Below are positions 41,160 through 52,791 of a DNA stretch of 64,000 nucleotides, in pieces. Position numbers and translations under genes: made by a program. The DNA is from Epiperipatus broadwayi (lineage: Eukaryota > Onychophora > Udeonychophora > Euonychophora > Peripatidae). The notes under the pieces were generated by a model. The model saw only the letters and a program-made list of their open reading frames with translations. It ran no database searches and was not told the DNA's origin. Where the stretch lies: assembly GCA_028023455.1 (NCBI GenBank), contig JAQFVV010006354.1, forward strand, positions 1,933,615 through 1,997,614. Direction: 5' to 3'. Positions within the stretch are counted from its first letter, which is position 1. Each line of letters opens with the position of its first letter.

Positions 41160-42190
41160 GAAAATAGTTACAATTCTCTGTGAGTTTTCAAGATACTCAT
41201 TGTATATTTTGTTCTAATTTTACTAATAATATGTTTCATTCTTGAAAATAGTTGGTCATAAATAAAGGTGCTTCTAAAAAGTGATGACATGAGTATGTTA
41301 TGTTTGTAAAGCAAGAGATATTTGCCTCTAGGATGATAAGATGTATAAAAGTCCAATAAAGAAACAGAGACATTTTTTTTTTATATATTGAATTTTTTCC
41401 CAGAAAACTTGAAATTTGTTTTTAAATTATTGTTTCAAATCTAAAAGAAAGTTTGCATACTTTTTGTTATTCACATAACTTTGTTTAGCTATCATGCAAA
41501 ACTGCATAACATTTTGTCTTAATTTGAACTTACCATAGTTTCAGTTTTATTAAGAAATACTGTGATGCTTTGAAGTACTGCATTGTTAAATTGTTTTTCA
41601 CCTTGAAAGACATATGATTACCTCATCTAAATGGGTGGGTAAACCCAATAAAATACTAAATCTGTCAGTTTTTATCATTATATTTTTGCCTGATTTTGTT
41701 TTTTGATAATATAATGAACTTCATAACCTGCAAAGAATCATAAAAATCTTGTAAAAATTTGGCTTCTACTTAGCTAGCTTACTTTGGAAAAAGTAAATGA
41801 TATCACCATAGTCAGCATCAGTTCATTTAAGGAATTTCTGAATTGGTGATAATTCTCTCTCTTTATTCTTATAAAATTTTTTAGGCTTGATGATTTGCAT
41901 GTTAATATTCATTATTAAAGATTTTGTGCATACATTTCTTGATATACCATGCAATGTTAATTCATCAAACATGAATCATGGATAGCAATTACATTATGTT
42001 CTATTAATTTTGAAAATGCATTTTACATATCAAATCTTGGATATCAACTGCAATGATACCATATAGATTGACAATGGATAAAAAGAAAATAATTATAAAA
42101 TATATTTTACAGTTTTGTAAAAATATTTTCATTTACTATTTTTTTAAAGGTCTAAAGAAGTCATTACTTCAGGGAACTTCAACATATTTC
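41160..42190 (-). pseudogene. hAT-like transposase remnant (ZBED/GTF2IRD2-type C-terminus)
   Basis: The open frame 41356-41168 (minus) reads MDFYTSYHPRGKYLLLYKHN, then MSSLFRSTFIYDQLFSRMKH, then SKIRTKYTMSILKTHREL. This matches the C-terminal hAT dimerisation region, which in the ZBED5/SCAND3/GTF2IRD2-like group reads FGSTY(I/L)CEQxFSxMKxxKSKxRxxLTDEHLExxLR. Here Gly-to-Arg and Cys-Glu-to-Tyr-Asp changes show decay. Upstream, around 41640-41600, a frame containing WVYPPI/LPTHLDEVI corresponds in position to the preceding linker, and weaker fragments reach about 42190. The DDE catalytic part was not recognised. It is probably a dead transposon or retrocopy. Confidence 0.5.
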
Positions 42191-42481
42191 AAAAATTAGA
42201 AGGTGAGGTATATCTTCAGTATCAGTGTTTTGATCCATCAAACAAATTATAAAATTTAAAGTTAGCACATTTACTTTCCAAATTGAAAGTTTTTCCAATT
42301 TTCTTAAATCATCTGGCTATAGTCAGGTACTAATTTAAAAAATATACTTCTTTTTTATGGAAAATTATACATGCCACATTTTCCATAAGTGTGCAATAAA
42401 CTCATCTTCAGTAGAATATTTAATGTTTTTGCTAATAACATGCTACTACATAACAATCATTAACAATGGAATAATTATTTT

Positions 42482-42632
42482 GGTTTTAAGCCAATAAACA
42501 TCACATGATCACCATTTCTTATGCTTGCTCATAACTGTTATTTAAACAGGCAAAACTCTATATGTATTTGAATAACAGTTATGAGCAAGCATAATAAATC
42601 ATGCTCATGTAATGTTTATTCATTTAAAACCA
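42482..42632. repeat. fold-back repeat, about 64-bp arms
   Basis: Arms 42482-42545 (GGTTTTAAGCCAATAAACAT to TAACTGTTATTTA) and 42566-42632 (TTGAATAACAGTTATGAGCA to TTTAAAACC) pair with several mismatches and small indels. The loop is about 20 bp. The left arm resembles 36848-36920. Confidence 0.85.
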
Positions 42633-42769
42633 ATCCTGACAAATAGGATAGTGGTGGACATAGTTATTAAAAAGCCAAAGACATCAAAATGTAAAGATAC
42701 TGAACTGAGTTCAGACCTATTTGACTATATAAGCTACTAAGATTGGATTGAAAATATTATAGTGTTTTC

Positions 42770-42960
42770 ATTTTAGATTCTAAGATCTGGGTGGCATGCT
42801 TTCAGATCCAAGGCTTTTCACTGATGAAGGCCACAAGCCAGAAACTAGTCTGGGGATATTGTATGAGTAGGCATTGGATGGGAATTTATGCACAAGCCTT
42901 CTGGCATCCATTGATTACTCTGGCTTGCATTTAGTGGCAATACGTATAGATTGTTTAGGC
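42770..42960 (+). repeat. hammerhead-bearing SINE-like repeat, copy C
   Basis: Best-preserved member of a family also present at 43380-43575, 9350-9495 and, partially, 48175-48245. Shared blocks in order are GATTCTAAGATCT, TCACTGATGAAGGCCACAAG, CTAGTCTGGGGATATTG, GATGAGTAGGCATTGGATGG, CTTCTGGCATCCATTGATTA and CTGGCTTGCATTTAGTGGCA. It is about 180 bp long, non-coding and in plus orientation in all copies seen. No poly-A tail or tRNA-type promoter is evident. Confidence 0.75.
42815..42856 (+). ncRNA. hammerhead ribozyme-like motif (C)
   Basis: Stem I 5' strand is TTTTCA (42815-42820), followed by CTGATGA (42821-42827). Stem II is GGC/GCC with loop CACAA (42829-42839), flanked by an A opposite an A. 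Then come GAAA (42841-42844), a minimal stem III ACTAGT, and the expected cleavage triplet GTC (42848-42850). TGGGGA (42851-42856) pairs with TTTTCA using G-U pairs. All core boxes are present. The very short, self-complementary stem III (ACTAGT) is typical of type I hammerheads that act as dimers. Confidence 0.6.
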
Positions 42961-43379
42961 TGTTTTATTATCTTTGTTGTAATTTTTAGTAAAAAAATGT
43001 GTAAAAAGCAAACTTTTTTCTATGTTGTACTATTTGGTTCTTATTACCCAGTTCTTCACATGCAATAAATTTGGTAACAAATTTTTGCTTAGAATGTTTT
43101 TTAAACTATAGACTTTGAAAAAGTTCACAAATTCTCTCCAAATTAAGCAGACTTCCTTACTATTTGTCTCAACAAAAAGTAATCATATGTCTTCTTTTCA
43201 TTGAACAATTTTCTTTCAGTCATACTTTTTTATTGGATTCTATTTTTTGAGATATGGTACAAGCAATGCAAAAATTTAAAAATAATGATAAAGGGCATTA
43301 TTTACTTTTACTGTTAAAATTGATTGACATAAAAATAGAAACAAAATTTGAACCCTACCATTTTTTTCTTACAATTCTC

Positions 43380-43575
43380 CAGCATTAGATCCTAAGATCT
43401 ATATCCAGTGCTCTCATAGCTAAGGCTAATCACTGATGAAATCCACAAGCTAGACACTAGTCTAAAGATATTGGATGAGTAGGCAGTAGATAGAGATTTT
43501 ATGTAAAAACCTTCCTGCATCCATTGATTGCCTTGGCTTACACTGAGTGGTGCATGTACAGCTTTGTATCTGTGT
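43380..43575 (+). repeat. hammerhead-bearing SINE-like repeat, copy D
   Basis: Same block order as 42770-42960, only about 430 bp downstream in the same orientation. CTGATGA is intact (43433-43439), but the second box is GACA instead of GAAA and stem II is broken, so this copy should not cleave. The tail CTGCATCCATTGATTGCCTT is conserved. Confidence 0.7.
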
Positions 43576-43579
43576 ATAC

Positions 43580-45005
43580 GACTTGTATAAATATAAAGAA
43601 TGATGATCATGTTATTAGTCTATATGATTGAAGTTTTTTAAGTTTATAGCTCTTTGTGTCTTTACTACATACAAATTTAATTTTCTTTTAGTTTTTCAAG
43701 AAAAATTATCTCATACTGGGAATAAAAAAAAATAACTATTTTAGAAGCACAAGCAATGGTAGCAAATATTTTATTCATAAATGGATGGATATTTGTTTAT
43801 TAAAAATACCCAATTTCAAAATATTGATTATTTTCTCAATTAAATTAATAATTCATTTTATTTTTACAATTATATAATTTATAAATTATTTCAGATATGG
43901 CAATTACTAGCACAGATTTAATGCTAGTTCATATAACAATTTACTTTAAAAAGAACAAAAAATATTAAGCACATTGCCAGTTAAATTTCATGTGAATCCA
44001 TGAGACAGGATTTATAGAGTGCACTGCAAAACAAGCAAACGGCCGACGCCATAGTAGTTAATAATATACATTCAAATTTTTTTACATATTTGAAATTTAT
44101 TTACGAATATAACTGATTTTATTTTTATTTATTTCTTATTTTTAAAAAGCATATAAAGGTAGAGTATGCTAAGACAATAAATAAGGTGAATATGATATTT
44201 CTCACAGTTATCACTAACCTTCTAAGAAAGTTAAAGTAAAAGTTTTGTAAAGAAGAAAAACATTTTATAAAAATTCTAAGATAAATTAATATATTACACA
44301 TTAATACAAAATCATTTCATTGTTAAATAAAGTTTTAGTTGTTAAAATGTATGCTTTGAAAAGTTGAAATATATACATGTACTATTATAGGTGATAGACA
44401 AAATGCTTAGAACAAATCAATCTACTTTTTTCTTTTTGCACATGCAATATTATAGTAAATGTAAGAAATAAGAACAATAATATTGACTTAATAAATGTAC
44501 TTAATGCATGCAATTTGCTTACAATTTTGACTTTATGCTAACAGTTTTGAGTGTCGCCAAGAATATTTTTTAAAGGTTATTTTAACGTTAGCAAAAACAT
44601 TTAACTTTTCCATTAGATATATGTTCTGAGGAAGGCTATTGAAAAGATAAACCACCAGCTTACATTTGAAACTATCAGCTTATATTTGAAAATAAAATTA
44701 TATCTATAAAATACGTATAAAAATGATTAGTACTGTTGCTATTATTTATAATTATAATAATATTGAATAGAACTGTAATACCTTTATTATTATTAATAGA
44801 GTAACCAATTACACTAAAAAATAATAATATTGTATTAAGATAAAAACATATAATTATTGACCAGTATTATATGAACATTAATTCTGTTATGGCAAAACCA
44901 CTCATGTTCTGAAAACATTAATAAAAGATGTTAATCATTGATTTGTACCGTATTGTTCCACTTTGGCTTATAATAAAGACAGGTTGAAGATCATGAGTTC
45001 AATAT
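43580..45005. other. AT-rich non-coding stretch
   Basis: No gene is recognised. A small GC-richer patch at 44010-44060 (GCAAACGGCCGACGCC) stands out but is too short to classify. Confidence 0.5.
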
Positions 45006-45009
45006 AATA

Positions 45010-46140
45010 TTATCAATTGTGAATATATCATTATCATCAACCATTATCAATCCACTGCAAGATGAAGGTCTCTCCAAGTTCAATCCATCTTTTTCTATAT
45101 TTTGTTTCTCTTCTCCACATCACTCCTGCACACTTTCTTATTTCATCCATCCATATCACATGTGGTCTGTTTCTGAGTCTTTTACAATCTCTTGGAATCC
45201 AGTTTAAAATTTCAATTGTCCATCTATTATCATCTCTTCTAGCAATATGACCAGTCCAAATCCACTTCAGTTTCTTAATTTTTTCAATGAGGTCAGTAAC
45301 ACCTGTTTGTTCTCTTACCCATACATTGTGTTTTCGATCTCTTCTTGTTACTCCCAACATGCAACTCTCCATACTTTTTTGAGTTTTCTGAAGTCTCTGT
45401 ATTGCTTTTTTATTCAGTGTCCAAGTCTCAGATCCATAAGTAAGAACTGGAAAAACACATTTATTAAAAACCTTCCTTTTCAAACCCATAGGCATCAAGT
45501 TATTTCTACCAAAAGCACTCCAACCAAGTTTAATTTTATGATTAATTTCATCCATTATGTTTCCATCTGTATTAATAATCTGACCAATGTATTTGTAACT
45601 GTTACCTTCTTCTAACTCATCATAATCAATCTTTATTTTCATATTTTGAGAAAATCTATTAAAGATTACTTTAGTCTTTTTAATATTTATCTTTAGTCCT
45701 ACTTTCCTACTGTCATCTGATAACTCCTGCAACATTTCCTGTAACTCTAAAGCATTATTTGAAAAAAACAACTACATCATCTGCAAGATCTAAATGACTT
45801 AAATAATCTCCATTTACTTTCACTTCTTTAGCTTCCCATTTTAATCCACAAAATACTTCTTGCAGCACTGCTGTAAAAAGTTTTGGAGATATGGAGTCAC
45901 CCTGTCTTACACCCTTTTCAATGTTTATTTTTTTACTATCATTATGTAATCTAATTATTGCTGTTGCATTTTTATAAATATTCTTTAAAATAGGACAATA
46001 TCCTAGATCTACACCTTGATGATCCAATGCTCTATCACTGAAGAAATGTTTATAGAATCAAATGCCTTTTCATAATCTAAAAATCTTATATATATATGGC
46101 AAAATACAGATTTCACTGAATCTTCCATTTTCTTCAGATA
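45010..46140 (-). pseudogene. RTE-type LINE, reverse transcriptase C-terminal part
   Basis: This is the best-preserved coding remnant in the window. Minus-strand frames: KAFDSINISSVIE near 46080 (RT motif A region), 46027-45755 with GVRQGDSISPKLFTAVLQEV (motif B) and LDLADDVVVF (motif C, LADD for the usual FADD), then 45771-45037 for 244 codons. The last contains KINIKKTKVIFN, YKYIGQIIN, VFPVLTYGSETWTLNKKAIQ, RLQKTQKSMESCMLGVTRRD, and the C-terminal WTGHIARRDDNRWT and GRPHVIW-like (RNRPHVIWMDEIRK) blocks of RTE elements. The junction between the two long frames is a single frame change at 45755-45771, and another lies near 46020. The 5' half (endonuclease, RT fingers) is missing, as is usual for 5'-truncated LINE insertions. 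It is dead but recent enough for 244 codons to remain open. Confidence 0.9.
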
Positions 46141-46144
46141 AATA

Positions 46145-48150
46145 TTGATAATGTAAAAATAAAACAGGGAAAAATTACATTTTTAAAATCAAATATCTAT
46201 GATAATTTTATAAAAAAAAGACTTCTTTTATGAAAAGATTATTTAATTGTTGTCATATACTTTACATATCCATAAAGCATTGTTAGAAGATAGGTCAGTG
46301 CAGCCATCTTGCAAGCAAGTAGTTGGTTGCAGACGTTTGTTGTGGATTCACCTCCTGGTGATGCTATGACTTATGGAAAAATACCTCAAACAAATATTTA
46401 ATCTAGTTGAAATGATTAATTAAACATACTCATTTAAAAAAAAACATCAGTCTTGATCAACATAGAATGATCCTTATAATTAAAGACTCAGACAATCTGC
46501 AGATGATGCATATATATGCAAAATAATAATTTGTCTAAGAAACAAATTGTTATGAATGTAAACCTTTGAAAAGTTTATTAGTATATTTTTAAATTTGGAA
46601 AAAATGTCTATTCTTTCATTTTATGATACTAATATAAATTCCATGCGTTCATATCAGATATTACATTACAAATTAAAGTTAAAATATACTACAGCAATGC
46701 TGTATAATTTCTTATGATCCGTTTCACCAAAAACCATTCTTTGATAATTTTGATTACAATAGTGAAGCCAATCATCATTCCTGATAATGACAATATTGAA
46801 ATACTAAACAATTATCTATTTTGAGTACCAACATTTTTATTTTTTATCTTAGACAAATCAGTTATTTTTAGCACAATGTTATAATTCTGATGATAATCAA
46901 GGTTTTATTAAACAATTTGTATTATAAATTCTTTACTAAAGAATATCGAAAACATTTTACTAATTTTAAGATAGAATTTACCATTATTTTGTTTTACTCC
47001 TGGTTACAATATAATAATAACACAAACAATGCAAAATGTAATTTTTGAAAATTATTTTTTAAAATAGATAAATATTGTTAAGAATAATTTATATGATTTT
47101 AAAACATAAATTAAAGTCCAAATCTAAATTATTACACATAATTATTGATGATTATCAAAAAAAGAGTAAACATTGAAAATACTGCATTAGATTATATCTA
47201 ATAAAATTTGTAAACCGAATGATTGGATAATTTATTTTTTTCACTAATAATGATTTTAAATTAAAAAAAGAGAAAATAATATAAACAATTAGAATTTTAA
47301 TGAAATTAGCTTAAAAATATTTTAAAAATAATATTTAATAATATACTAAATAAAATTAAAATGTACAATCACACTAGGTTTGATTACTTATCAAAGAATT
47401 AGACATATTTTTAAAAATGTAATGTAAAATATTTACCCGATATTAATACCAGTATATTTTTAAAATGTAGTTCTAACATGTAACTTTAACAACAAAATCT
47501 AGACTGGAGGTTAGCATTTAAAAATTAAGAAACTCATAAATTTAAAACTTGAAGTAACTATTCTTAGTGAAATCCGTTCTTCTGGAGAAAAAAACATTAA
47601 TCCAACAAGTTAATGTTACAATATATGTGTGATGCAGATTGTGGAATGAAACAGGACTGCATTGTTTGGGTCTTAATTTACATCTTCTATTTTTGGAATG
47701 TCTGGATGTATCAGTTAAACACTAATAATATGCAAAAAATGTACTTATCTTGCCAATAATTATGTTTCAATATTAGATTGTAACAAAAAAAAAATGTATT
47801 TTTACTTAATAATGTTGTTATATTGGTACCATTAAAATAATGAATTTTATAACTTGGAAACATTCATGTATATGCTATTAGGAAGAAGGAACTTTGGCAC
47901 AAAGAAGGAAAATAGCACTATTTAATATTGTGCATTCAATTAGTCTGACATTATTAATTATATCCACAACATTCTCAACTTGTTTAGAACAAACACATTA
48001 TTTAAGAAAAAAAATCACTATAAAAATAGGTGAACCCACATCAAGAACATTGTTCTATATTCAGAACGTAAAAAAAAAATTGCAAGAACTATAAACACTA
48101 CTGATTGTTGATTATATTTTGAAATATTAAATTCCAAGATTAAAAGAATA
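46145..48150. other. AT-rich non-coding stretch
   Basis: Mostly simple sequence. A GC-richer patch at 46290-46380 may be an old repeat. No gene recognised. Confidence 0.5.
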
Positions 48151-48164
48151 ATTACATTAAAATA

Positions 48165-48250
48165 TAGTGTGCACTAGATCGAAATTTTATACTCAAACTT
48201 TTTGTATCCATTGATTATGAAGACTTATATTTGATAGCTCTACTATGTGG
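48165..48250 (+). repeat. hammerhead-family SINE-like repeat, partial copy F
   Basis: The 3' block TTTTTGTATCCATTGATTAT and what follows (48199-48245) matches the ends of copies C, D and E. The hammerhead part is missing. Confidence 0.4.
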
Positions 48251-48535
48251 AGACTTTCTACTGTTATTAACAGCTTATGTAAGCAATTGTCAAAGCTCTC
48301 ATGATGTATATTTTAGATGATGACAGTGGATTTTTTATTCTTTTATTTTCTTGGAGTTTCAAGTATAATATTTGATATTAACATTTCTTTTAAAATAATT
48401 TTTTTTGTTAAGTTTTTGTTGAGGATAAGATATTTCATGATACTTTTATTACTACACTTTAAAGCTATTCCATACAAAGTTATTGTCTGTGTTAAATTAA
48501 TACATTGTACAGGCTTAAACCTGCATTTATATATG

Positions 48536-48625
48536 TAATATATGTGGGATTCGAACTCAGACTTCCACACGACCCACTACTCTCAGTGCCATATTATATT
48601 GCTGACCCACCTGATCATACACATA
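48536..48625 (-). repeat. tRNA-like SINE fragment
   Basis: Minus strand: TGGCACTGAGAGTAGTGG (A-box-like) and, about 15 bases later, CTGAGTTCGAATCCCACA, a good pol III B box (GGTTCGAATCC type). The spacing is like a tRNA-derived SINE head. The full cloverleaf does not form, so this is not a tRNA gene. Confidence 0.5.
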
Positions 48626-48946
48626 TTGAAAAAATAAATAATCACCAATATATGTATTTCATGCTAAACCAGCAATCATCAGTTGGTCTACATTACTATC
48701 CTCACACATATATATATATAATCAGTGCTCAGCTTTATATTAAGATAGCCAATCTTCATACTTTAATGGACAGGCTTCAAAACTATTCCAACTCACAACT
48801 CTTCTGCCTTCCATTTCATTGAAAATCTGATGATGGAATGTTCAAAGCCCTTATTAGTGCCAAGTTTGTCATCCTACCCATGTTGACATATTAGTCATTC
48901 TGACCCCTCATGTACAGGAGAATAATCCATTTATACATACATATGC

Positions 48947-49070
48947 AAGGGATGTTAAAGCATTTATTTTATAACGTCTTGCGTGCGATATTCATTTATT
49001 AACAACATTCTCACAGCGTCTGCGCAATTTAGCTTAACAGGCTGTCATTCTATCGTAAGGGATGTTAAAG
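48947..49070 (-). mobile_element. 96-bp insert between perfect 14-bp direct repeats
   Basis: AAGGGATGTTAAAG occurs at 48947-48960 and again at 49057-49070, exactly flanking 96 bp of distinctly higher GC. Read on the minus strand, the insert begins ACGATAGAATGACAGCC and ends in the A-rich TTATAAAATAAATG. That is the structure expected of a short RNA copied by a LINE machinery, with a target-site duplication. ACAGC/GCTGT can pair inside it. I do not recognise the RNA. Confidence 0.5.
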
Positions 49071-49074
49071 AAAA

Positions 49075-49641
49075 AACAACCTGCAAAGTTATTATGCCAA
49101 TGGGTTTAAATTAAGAAAACAGTTTAATTATTCCATAGATTTGTTAGTATTATACCTTAATTGTGGTGATTTTAGAATGTTAAATCAATTTAATTTCTTC
49201 TGGTGATGTTATTATTCTAAATCTACTAAATTCTTGGAAACGCTGATTTATATTGTTAGTCTTTTATAAAACAATGACAATCATAACACAATATTCATAT
49301 TATTTTATAAAGTAATTAAACTTAAGATTATGTCATATAATATAAAACACACTTACCAGATACAGATTTTGCAAAACTTTTTTTTCATATGTCAAAGCGT
49401 AAAGTGCATGTCTGGAGATGCACCTGAACATCAATCGCTAAATATGTTCAGGCTGATCTGCCCAGGATTAGTGTTCTAGCACAATTCAATGTGTATCATA
49501 CTATCAGTATCTTAGTTGCATGGTTGAGTATCAGTCCAAATTCTCTATTCCTGGGTGGGGTTACCCTGGTATATTCTGGCCCACTATTCTAGAAGCATAG
49601 CTTTTGCAATGCTTGAATTACAAATATAAAAGAAAAATCAA

Positions 49642-49645
<4 letters not shown>
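49075..49645. other. non-coding stretch with complex patch
   Basis: Sequence at 49395-49600 is of higher complexity (GGCTGATCTGCCCAGGATTA and neighbours) but shows no frame or known repeat. Confidence 0.4.

Positions 49646-49719
<74 letters not shown>
49646..49719. repeat. (TA)n microsatellite
   Basis: A pure TA array of about 74 bp. Confidence 0.95.
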
Positions 49720-49721
<2 letters not shown>

Positions 49722-50157
49722 CATTTATTACATATATAAATATATGGAATTATTATGCATTCATCTATACACATATACATATTTGTAATATTGCATATAT
49801 GTACTGGTTAATGTTATGAATCATTTCTTTTCTAAAATATATTAATTATATTTAAATAATGTTAACCTTCCTTGCTTTGCTTAGCTCCTCTTTGAATAGT
49901 GAATTCCAAATGCTGTATTATATCCTCAGCTCCATGTGTACTGTAAAATAAATGTCTAGAATTATCTGAAATTATTACATCATTTTAATAAATATATAAA
50001 ATTTAACAGTAATTACAATATTATAGTTTAAATTCTTTTGTAGCACTTTTGTGTTATGTGGTACCCCTCATCAGTTTAACTGAATTTCAAATTTTTTAAA
50101 CTTAATATTATGTATATTTCCATAATATTTTATAACTGGTATTTTATTTTACATTTA

Positions 50158-50170
50158 ATATATATATATA

Positions 50171-50260
<90 letters not shown>
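50158..50260. repeat. (TA)n microsatellite abutting the LTR
   Basis: A TA array of about 100 bp with two phase breaks. It ends directly at the TGTAAC end of the LTR. Confidence 0.95.
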
Positions 50261-50261
<1 letters not shown>

Positions 50262-50264
<3 letters not shown>

Positions 50265-52010
50265 AACAGAAACACGATGATCGAAAGCTTAACTTCCCTT
50301 TTATTTATGTATAATGGGGAATTCTTAAAATTCAAGATCGTCCACCTTCCACTACAGCAAGCAGAGAGAACATACAGACATAAATGAGTCTATATCCATA
50401 CTTGACCGAACCTTTTAACATATGGGTATAGCCCCAGGTTATTTTTCCCGGTCAACTGTCTTTCAACTGCTGTAAGATTTACAGAGTTACAGTGCTTGGA
50501 TATTTATAAATTTTATTGGGATCACAATACTGCACCACTAGCTTCATGTGTTAATTCTCTAGCCCTATGACTATATTACTTTTTGGAGTGGTGGAGAATG
50601 AGATGAAACAGATTTAAATCAATAAAAGATATTTAATACAATAAATTAAACAATAAAAGAAATATTTTAAATCATTTACACACAATAAAAACAGATTATT
50701 TGTTATAATGCTATGAGTAAAAAATAAAATAAAAAGATCCTATAAATGATTGTACATTTATAATCCTCACTCCAGGTATATCTAAAAAAGTTAAAGAATG
50801 TCTGTATCATTCAAAGTAAGAATTTGGCCATTGTCTAAATTAAAGGTATGTTCACATGTAAGTATAAAATGTAGTATAAATATTTACCTAGGTTTATTGA
50901 GTCTCTGAAGTAACTTGAAGTTTTGATGTCTGCCACATGGAATTTCTCCAATTCTTTAGCAGGGAACGGTCACTCTTTGGTTAGATTTGGTTGTGGGAAC
51001 TTCTCCGTATTTAGGACATCAAAGACAAAGCAAAATGAACCCTCTGGAAGGTGCTATGTTGGCAGTTGTTACATATAGATGGGAACAATAAGAGCACGGG
51101 GAGTTTGAATCGGCCAGTGATCATGATGGCCCTTAGTCAGACATTCTTGATGAGTCACTGATGTTAAAAATCATATCTTGTTCATTTATTTCTTTTTACA
51201 TTGGAGTCCTTCCACTATATATCTGGGTTCTCTCTTGTTTGTTTCTTTCTTAAACTGTAAAAGATTTTTAAGTTTGCATTTCTCTCAATTATGGTTGCTT
51301 ATTATCGGAGCAGTGTTTCCACCAATGTCTCGACAAGAAGTCTTTAACTCTACTCCTTTTTAATTAAAAAATTCCAGTCCTTTATTCTTTTGATCCTTTG
51401 TTTTTAGTTTTTATTCACACCTTTCCTTTTCTGAATGTGTCTTTGGCTATTTATATAGATTTGCCTTTATATAATTTCATAGCACTTTGTACATTTATTT
51501 ATTTCCTTTTTTCTTTTAATTAAAGAGATTTTTAATAAAATGTTTTCTATTTTTATTTTGACAAGCATTAATTTTTGCTGTCTTTATCATAAATTCATAT
51601 ATACTCCATACATGCATTTCATTTTATCGTCAAATGTGTACTTTTATGACCCAGATCTTTATCTTTTGGTCATGTTTTAAATTTCTATTTTACTCTGATT
51701 TAAACCCTTTAAACTTTACCTTTTCTTTTAAATCATATTTTAATTCGTATTTCATTTCTATTTCTTTATCGCTATTAATTTTATTAATATACAATTTCAA
51801 TATTCTATTTTTTATTTCTCAAAATCTTGACTTTGGAGGGTAAAAGATAAGAATCTTTTCGATTCTAATTCCCTCTCTTTTATTAATTAAAACATTCTTT
51901 CTTCATAAATTTAAATTCTTTTGCTAGTATTTTAAAACACACTATTTAATATTATTTAAATGTTAAATATCTATATGTGTGATCACAGTATGTGTGATCA
52001 TCACATTACA
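50262..52010 (-). repeat. 3' LTR of copy 2
   Basis: A 1.75-kb LTR homologous to 456-2173. It begins TGTAAC and ends TTACA on the plus strand, giving a 5-bp terminal inverted repeat. Divergence from copy 1 is visible every few bases in places, so the two insertions are old or belong to different subfamilies. Confidence 0.85.
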
Positions 52011-52025
52011 CCATTCTCCTCCTTT
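52011..52025 (-). other. polypurine tract
   Basis: Minus strand AAAGGAGGAGAATGG lies immediately before the LTR start TGTAA. This is the textbook position for the plus-strand primer of reverse transcription, and it fixes the left LTR as the 3' one. Confidence 0.8.
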
Positions 52026-52791
52026 AAAATTTTTTCTTAAAAAATTTTAATTTAATGCATAGAAAGCTAGATACTCCTAACTACTGTTAGAATCATCTCA
52101 TATCTTTGTACTCCTATGACTTATTGATGAAATTATTCCTTAGAGAGGCAACTAGGCAAATTACATTCCTACTCTGATGACCCAACCAGTATTACTAAAC
52201 AGATTTAATCTTGCTATAAACAATACATGAGTTTTATTTCTTCTTCCTACCTGTATATACAGGTTCGAATCCACAGGATATCTATGTGACTTGATTAACC
52301 TGTTCATACCTCACATTTTACAAATGATAACCCTTTAAGTGACAACTCTGGTAACTATACTGAGGTGGGTTGGGAGGCTGGAATTTTTATCCAGCTCATC
52401 CATGAGCTCAGAATATTTACTGATAGCTCGTATATTTGTTTTTTTAAAGGGGGTTCTTTCCCCATATGTTGGTTTCTAATCCATTGACTCACAATATTTG
52501 TCACATATCTAACTGGAAATCTTAATCCAGTGAGTTATTATGAGAAGGGAAACTGTCCCTGTCTTCTCTATCTAATAAGATCTGGTGATGGCAGAACTCA
52601 CACATGAATGCATAACGGAGAAGGCTCACCATATATTGCTAAGATCCCCCTACAAATATCTATACCTACACACCTTCAGCCTCTATCTACGATCTCACAC
52701 TACTATCTATCTGATGATTTGTCTTAGTTTGGGTAAAGTTCTTTATACTGTTTGGCCATTTACTGGCTCATTCTTCTTTATATTTTCATGA
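52026..52791 (-). other. internal region of copy 2 without recognised coding
   Basis: This lies between gag and the PPT. Stops occur in every frame, and I see no RT, integrase or env motif. Sequence at 52255-52420 (GGTTCGAATCCACAGG and GAGGTGGG...GGCTGGAA) loosely resembles 62640-62760. Confidence 0.4.

Noticed and set aside
44620-44690. CTGAGGAAGGCTATTGAAAAG as a hammerhead
   Set aside because: The core is altered (GAGGA for GATGA) and no stem II forms.
48536-48625. Functional tRNA gene on the minus strand
   Set aside because: A and B box-like words exist, but no acceptor stem or cloverleaf can be formed.
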